A program made the position numbers and the translations under genes. Shown one piece after another: positions 40,892 to 50,220 of a stretch of 64,000 nucleotides of DNA. Each line of letters opens with the position of its first letter. Positions within the stretch are counted from its first letter, which is position 1. This DNA is from Rugosimonospora acidiphila (GTDB lineage Bacteria > Actinomycetota > Actinomycetes > Mycobacteriales > Micromonosporaceae). The notes beneath the pieces are model-generated. The model saw only the letters and a list, made by a program, of their open reading frames with translations. It did no database searches and was not told the origin of the DNA. The stretch lies in contig NZ_BAABJQ010000007.1 in the NCBI RefSeq assembly GCF_039543385.1, positions 62,001 to 126,000 on the forward strand, in the 5' to 3' direction.

Positions 40892-43074
40892 TGCTCCTCG
40901 CCGTCCACGGCCCGCAGGTGGAACATCGCGGCCTGCTCGGGACGCAACGACGGCGCGGGCAGGCCGGCATCGCGCAGCAGGGTGCCCGCCACGACCACGC
41001 CGTCCACGCCGGTGCGCGGGTGCAGGCCGTGCACCGAGGCGTCCTCGCCGGGCAGCGGTACCCGCGTCACGTGGTAGCGCAGCGACGGCCGTACCCCGCC
41101 GAGGCGTAGCGGCGCGGTCTCGTATCCGACGCCGGAGCGCAGCCGAACCAGATTGAACAGGCCCTCGCGGCCATCGGCGCTCACCACGCCGTACAGCACC
41201 GTGCCCGGATCCTCGGGCCGGTCGATCCGGACCACCTCGCCGGAGTGCACGAGCGGGCGCACCGACTTGACGAACGCCACCCACTGCTTGAATTGACCCA
41301 GCTCCTCGCTCGACAGCGAGGTGAGGTCGGATTCGATCCCCGCGTGACCGAAGGTCGCCACGGCCAGCCGCAGCGGCAGATCCTGTTGGCGACCGGTGGT
41401 GTGTGAGCGCCGCGACCCCACGTGGGCCCCGATGAGTTCGAACGGCAGCAGGGTGCTGATGCCGGCGACGATGCCGACCCGCTCCAGCGGGTCGATGCAG
41501 TCGCTGGCCCAGACCCGGTCGGTGTGTGCCAGCACTCCGTAGTCGACGCGCGAACCGCCGGACGAGCACGATTCGATCTCCAGCCCGGGGTGGCGGGTGC
41601 GCAGCTCGTCCATCAGCCGGTACACGGCGAGGGTCTGCTCGCGCAGCGCCGGGCGCCCGGCCCGGGGGCCGCCGCGGTGCACGGGGTCGGCGACGTCGCG
41701 GTTGTGGTCCCACTTCAGGTACCCGATCTGGTACTGCGCGATCAGGTCCGACATGCGGTCGCGCAGGTACGCGTACGCCTGCGGGTGGGACACGTCGAGG
41801 ACCTGCTGGTGGCGCGCCGATGGTGGCATCCGCCCGTCGGTGCCGATCACCCAGTCGGGGTGGGCGCGGGCCAGGTCGGAGTCGGGGTTGACCATCTCCG
41901 GCTCGAACCACAGCCCGAAGTCCATGCCCCGCGAGCGCACGTGGTCGGCGAGCGGGCCCAGGCCGTCCGGCCACACCTCGTCGGAGACGTACCAGTCGCC
42001 CAGGCCCCGCGTGTCGTCGCGTCGGGACCCGAACCACCCGTCGTCGAGCACGAACCGCTCGGCGCCGACCTCGGCGGCCGCGTCCGCCAGCGCCGCCAGC
42101 CGCGGGAACGACTGGTCGAAATACACCGCTTCCCAGGTGTTGACCACGATCGGCCGCGGCGACGTGACGTGGCCGGGACGGCGGCGCAGCATCGCGTGCA
42201 GCCGGGCGGAGGCGCCGTCGAGTCCCCGGTCGGAGAACACGCCGTAGGCCCACGGTGTGGTCAGCGCCTCGCCGGGGGCGAGGATCACCTCGCCGGCCGC
42301 GAGGATCTCGCCGGCTCCGACCAGGGCGTACCCGTCGTTCAGCCGCTGCGCGAGGTACCGCTGGTCGGCGGACCACCCGAGGTGAATGCCCCACACCTCG
42401 CCCTCGCGGTGGGTGAAGCCCGGGGTGCCGATGCTCAGCAGCAGCGGTGAGTCGGGTCCGGTGCGGCCTCGGCGCTGCTCGCGCAGCCAGGTCCCCTGAT
42501 CCAGCGTGCGGCGCTGGGGCTGCGCCTCGTTGGCCCAGCGGCCGGTGTAGTCGAGAACCTCCATCGCGCGGGACGGCACCGGCAGCACGGTCAGCAGGTC
42601 GTCGACGGTGTAGGCGGCGTCGGCGGCGACGTTGGTCAGCGTCTGGCGGTGGCGCAGCACGCCGTCGACGGTCAGCTCCAGCTCACCGTCCAGGCGCAGG
42701 CCGGCCAGGTCGTCGACGCCGGCATAGCGCAGCAGGTCGCCATCGGGCGCGGCGCCCAGCGACACCTCGGCGAGGGTGAACAGTGGCTGTGAGGCGAACC
42801 CGTCGCGGTGACCGGTCAGCCCGGGCCAGCCGTCCCAGCCCTGCGCGCGGGACGGCGACAGGGTCAGCGGCACATCGGGGTAGTTGGTGGGGGCCGCCGT
42901 GGTGTAGGGCTCGACGGCCAGCAGCCGGTACTGGTCGGCGTCCAAATCGCCCAGGTCACGGCCCCAGTACACGATCCGGGGCAGGTGCGGGCCGCCCACG
43001 TCGAGCACCACCATGACGCCCGCGCGCCGGATCGGAAGCCAACCGCCGAGGTGGGACTGGACGTCGTTCGCCAT
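40888..43074 (-). CDS. Alpha-galactosidase, GH36 family
   Basis: The 728-residue cytosolic enzyme (no signal peptide) has a beta-sandwich N-terminal domain and a (beta/alpha)8 barrel. The family signature FVLDDGWFGSRRDD is present. The nucleophile Asp is in GYLKWDHNRDV and the acid/base Asp in RVWASDCIDPLER, with the CSSGGSRVDYG loop between. The length matches GH36. It cleaves terminal alpha-1,6-galactosyl residues from imported melibiose- or raffinose-type sugars. The ATG lies 89 nt after the permease gene, in the same operon. It sits among galactonate-type catabolic genes, which supports galactose as its product. Confidence 0.93.
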   Translation of the reverse strand: MANDVQSHLGGWLPIRRAGVMVVLDVGGPHLPRIVYWGRDLGDLDADQYRLLAVEPYTTAAPTNYPDVPLTLSPSRAQGWDGWPGLTGHRDGFASQPLFTLAEVSLGAAPDGDLLRYAGVDDLAGLRLDGELELTVDGVLRHRQTLTNVAADAAYTVDDLLTVLPVPSRAMEVLDYTGRWANEAQPQRRTLDQGTWLREQRRGRTGPDSPLLLSIGTPGFTHREGEVWGIHLGWSADQRYLAQRLNDGYALVGAGEILAAGEVILAPGEALTTPWAYGVFSDRGLDGASARLHAMLRRRPGHVTSPRPIVVNTWEAVYFDQSFPRLAALADAAAEVGAERFVLDDGWFGSRRDDTRGLGDWYVSDEVWPDGLGPLADHVRSRGMDFGLWFEPEMVNPDSDLARAHPDWVIGTDGRMPPSARHQQVLDVSHPQAYAYLRDRMSDLIAQYQIGYLKWDHNRDVADPVHRGGPRAGRPALREQTLAVYRLMDELRTRHPGLEIESCSSGGSRVDYGVLAHTDRVWASDCIDPLERVGIVAGISTLLPFELIGAHVGSRRSHTTGRQQDLPLRLAVATFGHAGIESDLTSLSSEELGQFKQWVAFVKSVRPLVHSGEVVRIDRPEDPGTVLYGVVSADGREGLFNLVRLRSGVGYETAPLRLGGVRPSLRYHVTRVPLPGEDASVHGLHPRTGVDGVVVAGTLLRDAGLPAPSLRPEQAAMFHLRAVDGEEQ

Positions 43075-43163
43075 GAAGCTTTCTCTCCTCCGAAACGCGA
43101 TGTCGAGCTTGTCGTCAATACGGGCGGTGCCCGCCCCGGCCCACCGGCCCTACAGGCGTGGCG

Positions 43164-43982
43164 CTACGACTTGACGGAGCCGGCGATGCCCTCCACGAAC
43201 GTGCGCTGCAGGAGCACGAAGATGGCGACGATCGGCAGCAAGCTGATGACCGCCGCCGCGGCCAGGCCGCCCCAGTCGGTCGAGTCCTGACCGAAGAAGC
43301 TGAACATGCCCACGCCGAGCGTGCGCAGATCGGGTCGGCCGAGGGTGAAGACCAGCGGGATGAAGAAGGAGTTCCAGGCCGACATGAAGGTGAACAGCGA
43401 CACGGTGCTGATGACCGGCTTGGTCAGCGGGAGCATGATGCGGAAGAACGTGCGCGGGTAGCCGGCGCCGTCGATGAGCGCGGCATCCTCCAACTCCTGC
43501 GGCATGCCGGCGAAGTAGCCCATGAACAGCAGGATGGGCACGACGTGCGCCGGCCCCGCGGTCGCCAGCACCGCGCCCAGCAGACCGTTCTGCAGGTGCA
43601 CCGCGTCGACGAGCTTGAGGATCGGGATAATCGTGTACCCCTGCGGGATGAACATCGTCGCGATGAGCAACCCGACGATGATCTTCTTGCCGGGCAGATT
43701 GCCCCTGCCCAGCGCGTACCCGGCGGTCGCCGACACGAGCACCACGACGACGACGGTCGTCACGGAGAACACCACCGTGTTGGACAGGTAGGCGCCGAAG
43801 TGCGCGGTGTCCCAGGCCCGGCTGAAGTTGTCGAACGTCCACTGCTTCGGGATGACGGACACCCCGCCGAGGAAGATCTCCCGCTGCGACTTGAACGCGG
43901 TGGAAGCCATCCACACGAACGGGTACACCCAGATCAGGCAGACGGGCACCAGGAACAGATGCCACAGCTGCATACGGCGCAT
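43164..43982 (-). CDS. Carbohydrate ABC transporter permease, MalG type
   Basis: The 272-residue inner-membrane protein has six predicted helices, starting LWHLFLVPVCLIWVYPFVWM. The EAA loop that contacts the ATPase is EDAALIDGAGYPRTFFRIML, followed by a C-terminal helix pair and the tail VEGIAGSVKS. It is a CUT1-family permease partner. Its start overlaps the MalF-type gene by 1 nt (TGATG). No ATPase gene is in the locus, as usual for actinomycete CUT1 systems that share an MsiK-type ATPase encoded elsewhere. Confidence 0.93.
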   Translation of the reverse strand: MRRMQLWHLFLVPVCLIWVYPFVWMASTAFKSQREIFLGGVSVIPKQWTFDNFSRAWDTAHFGAYLSNTVVFSVTTVVVVVLVSATAGYALGRGNLPGKKIIVGLLIATMFIPQGYTIIPILKLVDAVHLQNGLLGAVLATAGPAHVVPILLFMGYFAGMPQELEDAALIDGAGYPRTFFRIMLPLTKPVISTVSLFTFMSAWNSFFIPLVFTLGRPDLRTLGVGMFSFFGQDSTDWGGLAAAAVISLLPIVAIFVLLQRTFVEGIAGSVKS

Positions 43983-44956
43983 CAGCGGCTCCCCCTCAGG
44001 TAGTAGCGGCGCAGCAACGGCCCCTGCAGTACCGTGATCACCAGGGTGACCATGCCGAACACGACACCCGCGGCGCAGACGAAGCCGAACCGCGGCGCGT
44101 TGAGGTCGGGACTGAAGGCGTAGTGGTAGATGTAGGTCGCCACCACGTCGGTGGCGTGGTTGGGACCGCCCTGGGTCATCGCCTGGACGAGGTCGAACGG
44201 GTTCATGCTCCCCTGGAAGGTGAGCACCAGGATCACGACCGCGATCGGGGCGATGACCGGCAGCGTGACGTGCCGCAGCCGCTGCCGTCCGTTCGCGCCG
44301 TCGATGCTCGCCGCCTCGTACAGGTCACCGGGCACCGTCTGCAGGGCGGCGAGCCAGTACACGAGGGTGACACCGAACGTCTTCCAGATGTCGATCACCA
44401 TCAGCGTCGGCAGGGCGTAGGACTCGGACAGGAACGTGACCGGCGCGGAGGACAGACCGCTCCAGCTCAGGATCTGGTTGAGCAGGCCACCCGACGGATC
44501 GAGCAGGATCGCGAAGATGATGCCGATGACCGGGGTACTGGTCACCACCGGCAGGAACAGCAGCAGCCGGTACAGGTTGCGCCCGCGCAGCCGAGCGCTG
44601 TTGAGCAGGATCGCGGCCAGCAGCGCGAGTGGCATCTGGACGCAGATCGCGACCAGCGAGAAGAGGAATGAGTTTCCGAAGGAGTGCCAGAACTTGGGGC
44701 TCTGCAGCACCTCGGTGTAGTTGGCGAGGCCGACCCAGTCGCTGGCCGGTCCGATTCCGTCCCAGTTGAACAGGGAGTACCACCAGCTGGCGAGCATCGG
44801 CCATACGGTGAAGGCCACGAACAGCAGCGCCATCGGGGTGAGGAAGATGTAGTGCCACATGTGTCGGCGCAGCCGGCCGGGACGTCGGCGGGTGCGCGCG
44901 GGCGCGGGCCCGGACGGGACCGGTTTGGCCGGCGCGAGGGTTGGCGTGCTCGTCAC
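43982..44956 (-). CDS. Carbohydrate ABC transporter permease, MalF type
   Basis: The 324-residue product has six or seven membrane helices after a basic N-terminal tail (RTRRRPGRLRRHMWHYIFLT). The EAA loop is YEAASIDGANGRQRLRHVTL, then VILVLTFQGSMNPFDLVQAM, typical for CUT1 sugar importers. It is the first gene of the five-gene operon ending with the galactonate dehydratase-like enzyme. A promoter with TTGCAA and TACAGT lies 129-158 bp upstream, next to a 10-bp inverted repeat. The solute-binding partner is probably the lipoprotein at 54053. Confidence 0.93.
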   Translation of the reverse strand: MTSTPTLAPAKPVPSGPAPARTRRRPGRLRRHMWHYIFLTPMALLFVAFTVWPMLASWWYSLFNWDGIGPASDWVGLANYTEVLQSPKFWHSFGNSFLFSLVAICVQMPLALLAAILLNSARLRGRNLYRLLLFLPVVTSTPVIGIIFAILLDPSGGLLNQILSWSGLSSAPVTFLSESYALPTLMVIDIWKTFGVTLVYWLAALQTVPGDLYEAASIDGANGRQRLRHVTLPVIAPIAVVILVLTFQGSMNPFDLVQAMTQGGPNHATDVVATYIYHYAFSPDLNAPRFGFVCAAGVVFGMVTLVITVLQGPLLRRYYLRGSR

Positions 44957-45084
44957 TTCGTGCCCGGTTCACAGGGCCGCGGCATCATGTCGATGCTCCT
45001 TCTTCCTGATCGGTCCCGCGGCGGGCAGGCACGCCGGCCAGCCACGCCGGGTGATGTTTCGATGAGGTGAAGCGTGCGTTGAGG

Positions 45085-45114
45085 ACTGTAACCCTGGCCA
45101 CGATGGATTTGCAA
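45085..45114 (-). promoter_or_regulatory. Promoter of the permease/alpha-galactosidase operon
   Basis: On the minus strand TTGCAA (45114-45109), an 18-bp spacer and TACAGT (45090-45085) form a -35/-10 pair. The -10 and following bases (TACAGTCCTC) are identical to those of the binding-protein promoter at 53934-53962, which supports shared control. Confidence 0.6.
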
Positions 45115-45146
45115 TACACATCTGCAATGTGGGTATCAGATGTGTA
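45115..45146. promoter_or_regulatory. Inverted-repeat operator upstream of the permease promoter
   Basis: TACACATCTG and CAGATGTGTA form a perfect 10-bp inverted repeat with a 12-bp spacer, directly upstream of the -35. CAGATGT also occurs at 53772-53778 in front of the aldolase operon, so a common regulator, probably the IclR protein encoded here, may bind both. Confidence 0.55.
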
Positions 45147-45250
45147 CCTCGGGGCTCCGAGCGCTAGTATCGCCATACGGAGGGCGGTGCGGCGGTCATG
45201 ATCGACGACGCCTCGCGGGTTCCGCCTGCACCGCGGGCAAATGATAATAT

Positions 45251-45268
45251 AAGATCCACAATCTGGAT
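45251..45268. promoter_or_regulatory. Putative IclR-binding motif upstream of the IclR gene
   Basis: ATCCA-N5-TGGAT (45254-45268) contains ATTGTGGAT on the minus strand. The same 9-mer, within CATATTGTGGAT, occurs at 53917-53928 just upstream of the binding-protein promoter. Position downstream of the AT-rich -10 suggests autorepression. Confidence 0.5.
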
Positions 45269-45298
45269 TTTCTCACCACGGACAGAGAGTTGGAGACG

Positions 45299-46114
45299 AT
45301 GCCACGCTCCAGCAACACGCGCGAGGTCGGCGGCGGCACGCAGAGCGTGGAACGCGCGCTGTCACTGCTGCGCGCGTTCACCGAAGAGCACCCCGAACGG
45401 CGCGTCTCGGAGCTGGTCCAGCTCACCGGCCTGGGCCAGTCCACGGTCTCCCGGCTGATCGGCACGCTGGAAATCCTGGGCTTCGTCACCCACGACAGCC
45501 ACAGCGGCCTGTACCGGATCGGGCCGACCGTGGTGGGGTTGGCCGGCATCGCCCTCAACCAGTCCCCGATCCACCTCCAGTCGCGCCAGATCGCCCAGGA
45601 TCTCGCGGGCGAGCTGAACCTGGGCGCCAACGTCGCCGAACGGCAGGGCCCCGAGCTGTTCTACCTGTGCAACTTCGAGGGCCGCTCGGCACCTCGCTCC
45701 TTCACCCTGATCGGCCGACGCGGTCCGCTGCACGCCACCGCAATGGGCAAGGCACTGTTGACGGACATGGCCGCGGAGGACATCGAGGGGCTCATCGGGG
45801 CGCGGTATCCGACGTACACCCCGAAGACCATCCTCGACATCGACAACCTGCTCGCGTCCCTCGCCGAGGGACGCGAGCGGGGCTACACCACGGAGTTGGA
45901 GGAGCTGGCTTTCGGCCGGGCCTGCCTCGCGGCGCCCGTGCGGGACCGCTCCGGCCGGATAGTGGCGTCCCTGTCGGTGTCCGGGCCACTGTCGGCCATG
46001 GACCTGCCCCGCCGGCAGGACGAGTTGGCCATGAAGGTGATCGAGCAGGCCGACCGGGTCTCCAGCGGCCTCGGGTACCACGCCGCCGTACCCTCGGCGA
46101 TCGCGGGCGGCTGA
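45299..46114 (+). CDS. IclR family transcriptional regulator
   Basis: The 271-residue product begins with the IclR helix-turn-helix: GTQSVERALSLLRAFTEEHP, VSELVQLTGLGQSTVSRLIG, TLEILGFVTHDSHSGLYRIG. The effector-binding GAF-like domain follows, with GRRGPLHATAMGKALL, GYTTELEELAFGRACLAAPV and RSGRIVASLSVSGP. It probably senses a sugar or sugar acid and controls both arms of this carbohydrate locus. ATG 45299 is preferred over an in-frame TTG at 45290; AGAGAG lies about 9 nt upstream. It is divergent from the permease operon, and a strong terminator follows. Confidence 0.93.
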   Translation: MPRSSNTREVGGGTQSVERALSLLRAFTEEHPERRVSELVQLTGLGQSTVSRLIGTLEILGFVTHDSHSGLYRIGPTVVGLAGIALNQSPIHLQSRQIAQDLAGELNLGANVAERQGPELFYLCNFEGRSAPRSFTLIGRRGPLHATAMGKALLTDMAAEDIEGLIGARYPTYTPKTILDIDNLLASLAEGRERGYTTELEELAFGRACLAAPVRDRSGRIVASLSVSGPLSAMDLPRRQDELAMKVIEQADRVSSGLGYHAAVPSAIAGG

Positions 46115-46131
46115 GCAGCGCGCACGAAGCC

Positions 46132-46169
46132 GGGGGGTCGGCCCGCGACGGTACGCGGGCCGACCCCCC
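46132..46169. terminator. Bidirectional terminator hairpin
   Basis: A perfect 16-bp stem, GGGGGGTCGGCCCGCG with its complement, has a 6-nt loop. It lies between the convergent IclR gene and the large secreted enzyme gene and is followed by GTTGTGTGT. Confidence 0.8.
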
Positions 46170-46193
46170 GTTGTGTGTGCCGCGGCGCCCTCC

Positions 46194-49100
46194 TCAGCCG
46201 CCGACGGGCGTGAACCGGGCGGCGTCCGCCCGGTGGAACGCCGTATCGTGCACCTGCAACTGCACGTACCCGTCATCGCCGGCCGCGAAATTGAAGGTGC
46301 CCAGCACCCGCCACTGGCTCGCCTGATCCTGCTGATCGACGGTGAAGGTGTCCTCGCCGTCCGCGTGGTGCACGACGTAGACCGCGGCCCGCGTGCTGGT
46401 CGCGTTGTTGGGATACCAGACCGCCACCGTGTACGCGCCGGCGGTGTTCAGTACGGGCTGCCACGTCGCGGTGGAACCGACGGAGTTGCTGTACCGGGTG
46501 ACCGTCCCGTCGAAACCCAACAGGCTGCTGGCCAGCCACTGCCCGGTCTCGACGTAGCTGGGCCACGGATCCGCGACGTCCACGGTCACGACGTTGGACG
46601 CGACCTGCACGGTGACGCTGGCGTGTGCGCCGGTGTCCAGCGTCGCGGTGACCGGGTAGGCGACCTGCCTGGCCACGCCCGCGGACGACGACACGGTGAT
46701 CGGATAGGCCTGCTCGCTGCGGCCGGCGACCCGATAGTTCAGCGACGCCGGTGCGGCGGTGAAGCCGCTGGGCACGCTGATGGTCAGCGTACCGGTGCGT
46801 CGCAGCGGCCCGACGTTGAGCACGCTGACGGTGACCGTCGTGGCGTCGCCGGGGTTGGCCAGCTGGGCCGGTGCGGCGACCACCGCCGGCAGGCTCAGCG
46901 ACGCGAGCACCCGCACCTGGGCCGGGGTCAGGTCCACGGCACCGCCGGCCCAGGTCGCCGAGGCGCCGATGGTCACGGTGGCGGCCGGCGCGTCGGCCGG
47001 TGCCGTCACGTCGTACGTCCACGGCGCGGAGCCACCCGCGGGTACCGTCGCCGGCGCTCGGCCCACCGGCTTCGACGTCCAGCCGGTGGGCAACGCCAGC
47101 ACCACGTGCGGGTGGCCGAACGCGGCGTGGGAGCCGTTGCGCAGCACGGCGGTGACGCGCATGACGTCGCCCGCCGTGGTGTCCGCGCGGGCCGCGACCT
47201 CGCCGGCCGCGCTCACCCCCGGCGGGCACACCCCGGTGACGCTCGTCGGCACGCGCAGGGTCGCCTCGGCGGTCGAGGTCGTACCGACGGTGATGGCGTA
47301 CCGGAACGAGGTGTTCAGGTCCGCCACCGGCACGGTCCACTCGTTGGGGTACACCTTGTTGGGCAGTTCCTGCCAGGTCGCGCCGTCGTCCGTGGAGTAC
47401 CGCAGCGTCGCCAGCGCCTCGTTGTCGACCTGGAGGTAGGCGTCGTAGCCGCTCCGGTCGGGACGCACGAACAGCAGGCCGCGGGCGATGCCCAGCGGGC
47501 TCGCGTCGTCGAAGTGGTAGCTGGAGGTTCCGTTGTCCGTGCCGGCGGGCAGCCGGTGCAGCGGCACCTTGAGGCTCACGCCGGACACGATGACCGCGGT
47601 GATTCCCCGAGCGGACACCGTGACGTCGAGCCGGCCGTTGCGCAGCCGGTCGCTGACCCGAGCGCCGTTGTCCCGGATGACCTCGACGCGGTAGGTCTTC
47701 GCCCGGTCGATGCCGGCCAGCGCCGGGTCGAAGGTCACCGTCGCGGTCTGTGCGCTTTCGGCCTCGTTGGTCAGGCTCAGGTAGAGGTTGCCGTTGCCCT
47801 CGGCGGTGAGCCAGTTGAGCTGCGGGTTGGACACCGTCGCGATGCCCTTGGGCAGGTACGGCCACACGTTGTCCGCGCCGTAGAAGCGGCCGGGCGCGTG
47901 GCCGTAGGTGCGGAACTTGAAGTAGACGTAGTTGGTCTCGAACTGGCCCGGGAATTCGATGTTGAAGTGGGAGCGGTAGGTGTGCTCCGTGACGAGGTAG
48001 TCGATGGTGAGGCCGAGCTGCCCGGGGATGTGGCTGTAGTAGATCGAGCTCTCACCGGGCGGGCCGACCAGCGGGAAGTCCGGGTGGATGTGCCAGGACC
48101 CGAACTGCCGGTTGTAGTACCCCGGGTAGTTGGTGTATCTGCCGACGACCAGGTTGTGCGCGACGTCCGCGAGCAGCGTGTCGCCGGTGTGGTGCGCCAG
48201 GCGCAGGAAGAACGGCGCCCAGCACGGCAGCATGACGAATCCGCCGACGGGATTGGCCAGCTTGAACGTGGAGAGCTGCTCGAAGGTCATGCCGTTGGTG
48301 GCCACCAGCCACGCCGGTACGTTCTCGCTCGGCACGTCGCTGAGCGGATAGTCCCAGATGCCGGGGCTCTCGACCCACCCGTTGAACTGGTTGTCCAGGA
48401 ACGGCTGGTTCGGTACCTCCAACCGGGTCTCGGGCACGGGCCGCACCTGGGTCTGGGTGATGAACCGCTGCGCTTCTCGGTAGGCGGCGTCGAGGAACGA
48501 CCGTTCACCGCTGGCCTCGTACAGCATCAGCAGCTCGGTCCAGGCCTTCACGTAGTTGTACTGGAAGCCGCTGTCCGGCTGATTGGTGGTGTAGGGCGGC
48601 TCGATCTGCGCGGCGATATACCGTGCCCCCTCGGCCTTCGCCTCCGCCAGGTACGCCGGGTTGCCGGTCAGCTCGTACGCCTGCAACGGAGTGCTCATCG
48701 GGGTTCGCGAGTCGCGGACCGGCCGCTGCTGGATCATGAGCATCGCCAGGGCGTGCAGCCCACCGCTGCGCCCGCCGGTCTGCCGGTACAGCGGCACCAG
48801 GGTGGACGCGTCCCCGGGGACGCTGCCCAGCCGGTACAGGCCGGCGACGCCGTAGATCGACTTGGTCTTGTCCGGCGTGTAGCCGATGTTGCCGCGCGAT
48901 ACCTGGTACTCCATGATGGGCCGGGCCCGCTGCTGGTAGATGTCCTCGTCGCCGGTCAGCAGGTAGGCGCTGAGCAGGACGCCCGCCGTGGCGGTGCGCA
49001 CGGCCTGGTCGTTCTCGACGTCGATGAATCCCTTGGCGCGGTTCCACCAGCCCGACGGGGACGGCACGAACGTCGTGCTGTCGTCGCCGTCCGGTCCCCG

Positions 49101-50147
49101 CATGGCCAGGTCGATCAGGTTGAACATCGTCGTGGTCAGCGAGGTGTCGTAGGCGTTGCGCCGGTAGGCGCTGTACCGGTACTCGTGACGAACCAGGTCG
49201 GTGTATGCCGCAGGCATCGCCGCCGCCGAGGCGTAGATGGCGAAGCTGTACTGCTTGGTGTCGCCCGCGCTCATCGCCGACAGATCGCCGGCCTGCGGGG
49301 CGTAGACGACCGGCTGGACGTCGCGGTTCTGGTTGCGCAGGCTCATCGCGAACGGCTGGCGCGTCGCGTTCTGCTCGCGCTCGTGCTCGAAGGTGATGAC
49401 CGACGCGGGGATGTAGACGCCCGTGGTGAACGTGGTGCCGGCGATGCCGTGCTGGGTCAGGCACATCGGCGCCATCAGTTCCCAGGCGCCCAGCGCCTCC
49501 ACGCCGTTGACGACCCGGGCGTGCTGGCGGGTGCCGCACAGCACCTCGTCCACCTCGTCGAGGGAGGCGGCGTCCAGCGCCTGGTACCCGACCACGAAGT
49601 GGCCGTCCTGGTTGGCGGTCAGTGTCCAGTGCACTTGCGGGTGCTCCCCGCCGAGCGACCACTGCACCGTGAACGCGTACGCCTCGGTGGTGACCGCCTC
49701 CAGCGTGACGGTGTGCGCGTCCACCTGGTGCAGCGACTCGAACGCCACCCACTGCGGGGTGCTGGAGGTGTAGTAGTCGCCGGGGAAGGCCGGCTGCGTC
49801 CCGGTCAGGATGACCCATTGCTCGTCGAAGAGGTGGTCCGGGGCGGTGATCTGCTGCCACCCACCACGGGCGCGGCGCCACAGTTCGCGCAGGTAGGTTA
49901 AGCCACCGTCCCAGGTGGCCTGGTAGAACGACACGCGATAGTTGGTGCTTTCGATGGTCGCCGACGGGACCGTGGCCACCGACAGGTTCGGTTTGTCCAG
50001 GGCGCTCAGTGGTTGCGGCAGCGGCACGCCGGTGGCCGGCGCCGCCGCCGCCGGGCTGGCGCCCAGGCCGGCGGCCGCCGTCGCGGCGACCGTGCCCGCG
50101 CCAGCCAGTTGAAGGAGCGAGCGTCGGGACAGTTCGATTTTCTCCAT
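46194..50147 (-). CDS. Large Tat-exported polysaccharide-active protein with golvesin-like C-terminal domain
   Basis: The 1317-residue product starts with a Tat signal (LSRRSLLQLAGAGTVAATAA, cleavage near SPAAAA). The N-terminal domain is beta-rich (TNYRVSFYQATWDGGLTYLR). The middle (about 330-760) looks like an alpha/alpha toroid: WWNRAKGFIDVENDQAVRTA, LSAYLLTGDEDIYQQRARPI, YNYVKAWTELLMLYEASGER, all typical of glycan hydrolase/lyase repeats. After that come beta domains, one like the NPCBM-associated NEW3 fold (about 1000-1170). The last 130 residues (DPWPSYVETGQW ... ADAARFTPVGG) match golvesin C-terminal-like domains. No catalytic residues could be assigned, so hydrolase or lyase is open. 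AAAGGTGA precedes the ATG. It ends the aldolase operon. Confidence 0.75.
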   Translation of the reverse strand: MEKIELSRRSLLQLAGAGTVAATAAAGLGASPAAAAPATGVPLPQPLSALDKPNLSVATVPSATIESTNYRVSFYQATWDGGLTYLRELWRRARGGWQQITAPDHLFDEQWVILTGTQPAFPGDYYTSSTPQWVAFESLHQVDAHTVTLEAVTTEAYAFTVQWSLGGEHPQVHWTLTANQDGHFVVGYQALDAASLDEVDEVLCGTRQHARVVNGVEALGAWELMAPMCLTQHGIAGTTFTTGVYIPASVITFEHEREQNATRQPFAMSLRNQNRDVQPVVYAPQAGDLSAMSAGDTKQYSFAIYASAAAMPAAYTDLVRHEYRYSAYRRNAYDTSLTTTMFNLIDLAMRGPDGDDSTTFVPSPSGWWNRAKGFIDVENDQAVRTATAGVLLSAYLLTGDEDIYQQRARPIMEYQVSRGNIGYTPDKTKSIYGVAGLYRLGSVPGDASTLVPLYRQTGGRSGGLHALAMLMIQQRPVRDSRTPMSTPLQAYELTGNPAYLAEAKAEGARYIAAQIEPPYTTNQPDSGFQYNYVKAWTELLMLYEASGERSFLDAAYREAQRFITQTQVRPVPETRLEVPNQPFLDNQFNGWVESPGIWDYPLSDVPSENVPAWLVATNGMTFEQLSTFKLANPVGGFVMLPCWAPFFLRLAHHTGDTLLADVAHNLVVGRYTNYPGYYNRQFGSWHIHPDFPLVGPPGESSIYYSHIPGQLGLTIDYLVTEHTYRSHFNIEFPGQFETNYVYFKFRTYGHAPGRFYGADNVWPYLPKGIATVSNPQLNWLTAEGNGNLYLSLTNEAESAQTATVTFDPALAGIDRAKTYRVEVIRDNGARVSDRLRNGRLDVTVSARGITAVIVSGVSLKVPLHRLPAGTDNGTSSYHFDDASPLGIARGLLFVRPDRSGYDAYLQVDNEALATLRYSTDDGATWQELPNKVYPNEWTVPVADLNTSFRYAITVGTTSTAEATLRVPTSVTGVCPPGVSAAGEVAARADTTAGDVMRVTAVLRNGSHAAFGHPHVVLALPTGWTSKPVGRAPATVPAGGSAPWTYDVTAPADAPAATVTIGASATWAGGAVDLTPAQVRVLASLSLPAVVAAPAQLANPGDATTVTVSVLNVGPLRRTGTLTISVPSGFTAAPASLNYRVAGRSEQAYPITVSSSAGVARQVAYPVTATLDTGAHASVTVQVASNVVTVDVADPWPSYVETGQWLASSLLGFDGTVTRYSNSVGSTATWQPVLNTAGAYTVAVWYPNNATSTRAAVYVVHHADGEDTFTVDQQDQASQWRVLGTFNFAAGDDGYVQLQVHDTAFHRADAARFTPVGG

Positions 50148-50220
50148 GTCACCTTTCCCTCGTATCTCAGGACCAGCCGGCCCAGCGCGCAGGCCAGGTG
50201 CGGCGTCACGCGGCTGCGGG

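Larger units (their letters stand above)
44957..45298. other. Divergent control region, permease operon and IclR gene
   Basis: This 342-bp region contains the permease promoter (45085-45114), the inverted repeat at 45115-45146, an AT-rich GATAATATAAG block at 45243-45253 that could be the IclR gene -10, and the motif at 45251-45268. No ORF is supported. Confidence 0.6.

Noticed and set aside
46173..49901. 1242-codon open frame on the plus strand
   Set aside because: It is antisense to the large secreted enzyme, arises from high third-position GC, and has no domain-like sequence.
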